Shown one piece after another: positions 58,528 through 64,000 of a stretch of 64,000 nucleotides of DNA. The position numbers and the translations under genes are program-made. How positions within the stretch are numbered: position 1 is the stretch's first letter; every line of letters begins with the position of its first letter. Source of the stretch: Romanomermis culicivorax (lineage: Eukaryota > Nematoda > Enoplea > Mermithida > Mermithidae). The notes below the pieces were generated by a model. It searched no databases. It worked only from the letters and a program-made list of their open reading frames with translations, and was not told where the DNA came from. Location of the stretch: assembly GCA_963922205.1 (NCBI GenBank), contig CAWUHX010000318.1, positions 248,001 to 312,000 on the forward strand. The letters are read 5' to 3'.

Positions 58528-61500
58528 ACGACTGTACGTTCATTCGGTTGTTTTATCTCTGATCATGGCAGCAGTATTTTCAGCTGCGAACTTGATTGGA
58601 AATATCGACTTCAGCGTAAATCCATGTCAAAACTTTTTCAAATTCGCATGTGGAAAATGGGTGAGAGAACACCATATTCCAGATAACAAACCGAAGTACA
58701 ATACGATTATAGGGGTAACTGACAAAGTCGATATGCAATTGAGAGGTGAGGCAATATATTTTTTACTTTATTCGAGTCGTTCACGAAATGTCATTTTTCT
58801 GTTGCACTAGACGTGTTGAATTTTACTATACAAAAGTCCAGTTTCATCAAACGACCTGAGCTGTAGCTAAGCTCGAACAAGCTGCACTTTAACCACAGTT
58901 ACAGCTTTAATTTTCCCTTAACTTTCTCGGTGTTTACTATTTTATAATCAAAAAGTTATACCAGTGTTGAGTATTGAACTGTCAGAACCGCATACAGCCT
59001 GGCTTGGGTCCAGTAGAGCTGAAAAACCTAGCCCAGCCCGATCTGGCCCGTTTCTTAGTACATGCAATATACTGCATCAAAATGTGAGCTAATCAACTTG
59101 GCCTTACCATCGAATCGAATCCTTTATTATCTTTGGAAGCATCTGGTTATTTTTGCTAGAATCTTTTGTCCGAATTTAAACTTCCCTGCTAAAACTTTGC
59201 TCAAATTGAAATTACAATGTGAGTTGACTCCGATAGCAAAAATACTGTCTTTATACTGATTTGGTAAATTTAGATCATCCTTTCGCTGTGTGAACTCGAC
59301 AACATGCAGAAAAATTAGGAAGTACTCTAATCAGTTGTTGTATACGGCTGTATTGAGAAGCAGGATCTGCATATTTAAAACACAAGATTTCCGATTCAAA
59401 AATATATTGAGAAAAATATTGTCATCTGACTTTTATTTTTAGAAAGATTTAAATTAATTATTTTTAAACCTCAAAATATTTAAAAAATAAAAATTCCTTT
59501 AGTGATTTTATCGACAAAATAAAATAATTTAAAATGGGGGAAATTTTTTTTCTTAAATCTAAAGGGTCATTTATACTTGCCTTTTTCGGCGGAACGGAAC
59601 TGATCGCCAACAGCGTGAAAGGTTCAACCTGAAAATCAACTTTCGATCGTAAAGGATAACTGCAATTTTCTAGAAAATAACCGCCAGTAACCTCCAATCG
59701 AACCGAACGGAACGAAAATTTCCCTTTTGTTTGGTAACGGTGTGTTGATTGCATTTCGTTCTGCCGAAAAAGTCAAGTATCCTTAAATCTTAAGATTTTT
59801 TTCTATTGACGTTGAGTATTTTTGATTATTTCATTTTAAAATTCGAATGTTACAATAGACTTTAGTGTCTGTGCTTCTTCTTTTGATCTTCTAGGTCTTT
59901 CCGATCGACCCCATCACTATCCAGATATAATATTAGAATATCGTCTACCTCATGTAGAAGGAAAAGATAATCTTGATGTGGCGAGTATTAAGCATTTACG
60001 AGTAAATGTAAGAAGTTGTGCTCGAATTAGAAGCGCTATTGAATCGGCAGAGTTTTTTGTCTTCAATAAATCGATTAAAATCATTTTATTTCGAAATAGT
60101 TGAAGCTGCAAAGAATAGATTAGAATATCATTGGTATGACTTCATGATTTAAAAAGAATCATAAGGTGTAAGTTATTGACAAAGGTTGGAACACGGAGTT
60201 GAAAAACTGCTCAAACATTCACATCGAAGCGATACTGAGGATCCAAGTGATGTAATATCAATTAAAACGAATTTCACAATTGTGATTCTTAGGAATATGT
60301 GGTTGGGCAAAATGTTTTTCAAATACGTTCTGTGATTCTTTCCATCAACAGTATATTTTCTTGAACAAAAAAACAAGATTGAACAGAACTGTTTAACACA
60401 TCATTGAAAATTACGGAATACGAGGAGGGTCATTTGAAAAAAATTGTCACCACTGGAAAAAATTTGTTACCACCTTAAAAAATCGTTATATTCGAACATT
60501 TTCTCAAGATGCATCGAAAAAATCAAGATGTGAGGATTACTCAATGTTCGACTTTCTTTTCAAGTGCATCGCTCGCAGTATTCTCAAGTGCATCTCATTT
60601 TTTCAAGATTCAAAATGCCATCTTGATTTTTTCCAAGATCATCCTGAAACAATGCGATGCACTTGAAAAAATTTCGACGCAGTTCAAACGAAAATTCAAC
60701 ATTGAAAAACTATTACATCTTGTTTGTTTTTGAAATTTTTTTCGAAATTTTTTTTTAAATTTTCGCGATGCAGCTTGAAAATATGTTGTGTATCATGTTC
60801 GAAGAAAACGAATTGTTCAAGTGGTAACAATTTTTTTCAAGTGGTCTTTCTCGTATTCTGTAGAAAACGGGAAGCCCCTTTTACGTGTCTGGCAGCTTAT
60901 GTTCGACCCAGCCTGAGAAGACTTCCCAACGGCCCGAAGCAAGGCTACAGACCTGTGCAAGTCCCCCCTATTGCTCATCTCATCTGCAGCTCAAATCCTT
61001 TTTATAAAATTTTTTCATCGACAGCTCTTTTCGGTCAGAAGTCGGCATCTTCCACAAATCCCGACAATGTAGCATCATTCTGCAGTAAATTTTCAAATTA
61101 CACGAATTTCTAGCCAGATTGACTGAGATTTCGTTGATCCATTTTGAATAAATATGAACAACTTGAACAATCATGACATGCACAGGTTCAAAATTTTCAA
61201 AATAACAACAAAACTTCAAGAGTGCGTGAATCTGACCCTTCGTCTCAATGATCGGTTATAGTTGTCTTCATTGCGCAATATTGCCAGTTTTTAGATCGTG
61301 ATATCATTCAGTTTTTTACATGTTTGAAGCACTAGATTTCGCATCGTGACGCATCACTAGGACGCAAGACATTAGGACGCAGACATTAGGACGCAGGGAC
61401 ATTGGGACGCAAGACATTAGGACGCAAAGACATTAGGACGCAGGACATTAGGACGCAGGACATTAGGACATTAGGACGCAGGACATTACGACGCAAGGAC

Positions 61501-63264
61501 ATTAGGACGCAGAAATTTAACCCCAGAATTTGTGAAAGTCAATCTGAAGGGTATTATTCACTGTTCTGGAGGTTCACTCAGAAGTGGGTTCAAAGAAACT
61601 GAAGAGTCTTCAACACCTCGTGAAGAAACTTATCAAAATTTTTACGAGATTTGACAACATCAGCCATATTAATAAAAAATTTAACAACTGAACTGACAAA
61701 GGCAATAGTTTTACCAGAAACTGAACAGGAAAACGTGGCACACAAAAAATGACATGCTCCGTTTAAACCTAAAAAATAATGATTCCATTTTTAGACAAAA
61801 AGAAAGCTGTGTATGAACCCTGGGAAACTAATGTTCAGTATATATGTTTAAACGATATTGGAAAAGTCACAAAACGCCACATCCTGGAGTCTTATGGAAA
61901 AAGTCTTACGAGCAGTTAGTTTTGCAAAATAATAGGCAACTATAAAATTTTAGTGGGAGCCAAAAAATAACAGAAAATGCTAGAATTGTAAAAATTCATT
62001 AATATTTGTTTCTCTCGTGTTAGCATTTGGACATGCAAATGGATCAGGTGTGTCACCGGATCTCGAAAAGACAAGGGCTTGATTTTTCTTGAGTGTCACT
62101 TTCTCTCATTAAAAAATGAAATCATGAACACGAAATAGTACATTATTAACACATATCTTTCATATAATAAAATTAATGCTAGGGAAAAATTTCCATGCAG
62201 CAATAAATTCGATTATTTTGTGACGCAATTATATGTTTTAACCTCCTCGGATCTTGAAAGTTCTGCGTCCTAGTGTCTTTGCCTCCTAATGTCCTTGCGT
62301 CCTAATGTCCTGCGTACAAATGTCCTTGCGTCCTAATGTCCTGCGTCCTTATGTCTTTGCGTCCTAATGTCTTGCGTCCCAATGTCCTGCGTCCTAATGT
62401 CTGCGTCCTTATGTGTTGCGTCTCAACGGCATACCGCTATTTTGCATCGTTTTTCCAGTCAAAAGCATTTTCTATCTTTTTTTCGCACGTGGCTGTTTAC
62501 TTCTAAAATTTTCTAGCGTTGCTCGAAGATTATTCTGGTTTGAACAACACGATAAATAGCATACAGTTCGTCAAGCAGCTCTACAAAAAGTGTATGGATA
62601 AAGGTAAATGTTTTCAGTAATATGCCTGGTCATGAACTCACGGCACATTTGGACAGAATTGAAAAGTTCTTTTTGTGCACTGACGTGATTTCTCGTCATT
62701 TCCAGAATCTATTAATATACTTGGTACAAAACCGATCCACAAATTTCTAAATGATATCGGTGGTTGGCCGACTGTTAACCAGACGTGGGACGAAAATTTC
62801 ATGGATTTGACCACATTAACAGGATTGATCGCACAATATTATGCAATGGACATTCTAGTTCATTTAAGTGTTGAAATTGATATGCATGACAAAACCAAAT
62901 ATATTTTGCAGGTACCTACGACTGGTCATATGCCAATTTCCTCTCTCTCTCTCTCTACTAGTTTTTATGTATGTTTTAGGCTGAAACAATCAGCACTATG
63001 GGTCCACGAGAGTACTATATCAATGATTCAATGCACAGTGGACAAATTGAAATGCACAGAAACTTGTTCTTGAGAACAGTCAGTTTCATAGCATCAGACT
63101 TGAATGTAACACCTTCGATCGACGTTGCTATGGAAGATTGGTCAAAAATGCTCAGTTTCGAGAAAAAACTGGGCGAAATAACACTTCCAACTGAAGACCG
63201 GCGAAGTTCACTTTTAAACCACAGTTATACAACACTGGCAGAATTCTCATCGCTTTACAACGTC
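58528..63264 (+). CDS. Peptidase M13 (neprilysin/ECE-like), N-terminal domain exons; 3' end beyond window
   Basis: Exons 58528 (or ATG 58565)-58745, 62517-62603, 62706-62911 and 62978+2=62980-63264 join in phase. Exon 1 carries IDFSVNPCQNFFKFACGKW, the hallmark start of the M13 N-terminal domain, then IPDNKPKYNTI and TDKVDMQLR. Exon 2 adds ALLEDYSGLNN and QFVKQLYKKCMDK. Exon 3 includes IGGWPTVNQTWDE and exon 4 includes MGPREYYIND and EKKLGEITLP. M13 enzymes are zinc metallopeptidases that cut peptides, usually as type II membrane or secreted proteins. The HExxH catalytic half is not in the window. The exon 1 start is unclear. The family normally has a cysteine just before VxxAAxLLxxID, and the segment here reads MAAVFSAANLIGNID without it. 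A further upstream exon, spliced at an AG within ATGGCAGCAG, may therefore supply the N-terminus. Confidence 0.87.
59561..59782. mobile_element. MITE (222 bp), duplication TTAAATCT, in M13 intron 1
   Basis: TTAAATCT is exact on both sides (59553-59560, 59783-59790). The ends are inverted relatives: ATACTTGCCTTTTTCGGCGG on the left against ATACTTGACTTTTTCGGCAG from the right. A partial relative is at 28205-28400. No coding capacity. 8-bp duplication suggests hAT-type mobilisation. Confidence 0.85.
60413..60860. mobile_element. MITE/foldback (448 bp) with CAAGTGCATCGC words, in M13 intron 1
   Basis: GGAATACGAGGAGGGTCATT at the left is mirrored by the reversed right end AGAATACGAGAAAGACCACT, then both run TTGAAAAAAATTGT(C/T)ACCACT. 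Internally, TTTTCAAGTGCATCGC (60562) is exactly mirrored by GCGATGCACTTGAAAA (60651). No target duplication was defined. Confidence 0.65.
61365..62425. mobile_element. Foldback element with (GGACATTAGGACGCA)n arms, in M13 intron 1
   Basis: Left array 61365-61515 of ~15-bp GGACGCAGGACATTA units; right array 62262-62425 of the reverse complement (CGTCCTAATGTCCTG). About 750 bp lies between them, with no transposase. The whole sits about 90 bp upstream of M13 exon 2. Confidence 0.82.
62941..62956. repeat. (CT)8 microsatellite in M13 intron 3
   Basis: Uninterrupted CT repeats about 25 bp upstream of the exon 4 acceptor, where they may add to the polypyrimidine tract. Confidence 0.9.
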
Positions 63265-63689
63265 GTAAGTTTCATAATGATGAAGAGAGTTCATCTAACC
63301 TCAAGTTAAATTCCATAATTTTTTAAATTCCAATTATATTGTCACTTATTGTTCATATTCTACAGTGCTACTTTGATATGCTGCGTTTGAACGACTGTTT
63401 TTCCACGACTAAAAAATTTGGCTAGGTCTTCATATTAAAGTTAGGTGTGGGTACACCCAACTACAGCACCCATCAGGTTATTTTCATTTTGATAAAGTTT
63501 CATCAGAACTTAGCTGACCGGTTGAGCTTCATAAATCAATGGAATTCTGTTGTTTGCTGGTTGGCATTCACGTTAACTGTATATGGGACTTTCTGATGTA
63601 CTTCAAAGCTTATTTGAACAGCTTCCAATTTTCAATATCCAAATTCAATGCCAGGATAATGATGTGAAAACTTCTTGGCTGGAGCCTAT

Positions 63690-63930
63690 AGTCTGTTTTA
63701 CTTGAAATGCTTCCAAATAATGAAAGTGGAAAGCAAGTACTATTTCAGATTTTCACGATTTTCTGATAAACTGTATACCGAAGAGGACTGGAAATTTGTG
63801 AACAAACTGACCTCACTTTTAACAATTTTTCGAGTGAAAATTTGTACGATGAGAGCTCTATGTAAACGATTTTGATGACAGTACTGATTTGTGTCACTTT
63901 TTTATTTGGAAGCATTTTATAAAAAACACA
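63690..63930. repeat. Dispersed repeat copy (partner of 57890-58120)
   Basis: It matches 57905-58115 over about 220 bp, including TTTCAGATTTTCAC and the block ending TTGTGTCACTTTTT. Located in the intron after the last M13 exon seen. Confidence 0.65.
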
Positions 63931-64000
63931 CTATAGTCTAATGTAGATTATATTTACATTACTCTGCACGAATGCGAATTTATTGCATCTACGTTTTTGA

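Overview
This is a gene-poor, AT-rich window from an invertebrate animal genome. Genes are split by GT-AG introns with short TTTCAG-type acceptors, and several protein families are animal-specific (zyxin-type LIM protein, peptidase M13, a 7TM receptor, MED10, UPF0729/C18orf32). TTAGGC-like telomere-type repeats and the divergent intronless 7TM receptor lean toward a nematode, but this is inference; the lineage is not proven by the sequence. Layout: 2.15-9.44 kb holds the three LIM domains of a zyxin/LPP-family gene (+, five exons seen, N-terminus not found). 32.2 kb holds a complete intronless UPF0729 (C18orf32-like) gene (+). 35.2-35.8 kb holds Mediator subunit 10 (-). 50.2-51.2 kb holds a 7TM receptor (+). 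58.5-63.3 kb holds the N-terminal part of an M13 (neprilysin/ECE-like) peptidase (+), whose catalytic half lies beyond the window. A lysine-rich exon at 14.3-14.7 kb (-) is possibly real. The genes are unrelated housekeeping or accessory genes with no operon-like logic. Almost everything else is mobile or repetitive DNA. Two non-LTR retrotransposon remnants (22.2-24.3 kb +, 41.8-43.5 kb -) and a decayed mariner (17.4-18.6 kb) are the only elements with recognisable proteins. The rest is non-autonomous. It includes at least two MITE families with exact 8-bp target-site duplications (hAT-type), and foldback elements whose arms are minisatellites. It also includes SINE/tRNA-like pieces and tandem arrays. 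A GC-rich hairpin (CCGGCGC-GAA-GCGCCGG and variants) recurs about twenty times from 21 to 46 kb. The most notable structure is at 47.1-47.9 kb: LTR-internal-LTR-internal-LTR with 187-188-bp LTRs, 87-bp internal segments, a TGG-starting primer-site candidate, a purine tract and a 4-bp duplication. This is a TRIM-type mini-retrotransposon, and its LTRs carry a tRNA-derived pol III promoter with a consensus B box. The second notable pattern is a set of ~600-bp CAGTG/CACTG-ended MITEs that share scaffold and size but carry different palindromic words near their ends.
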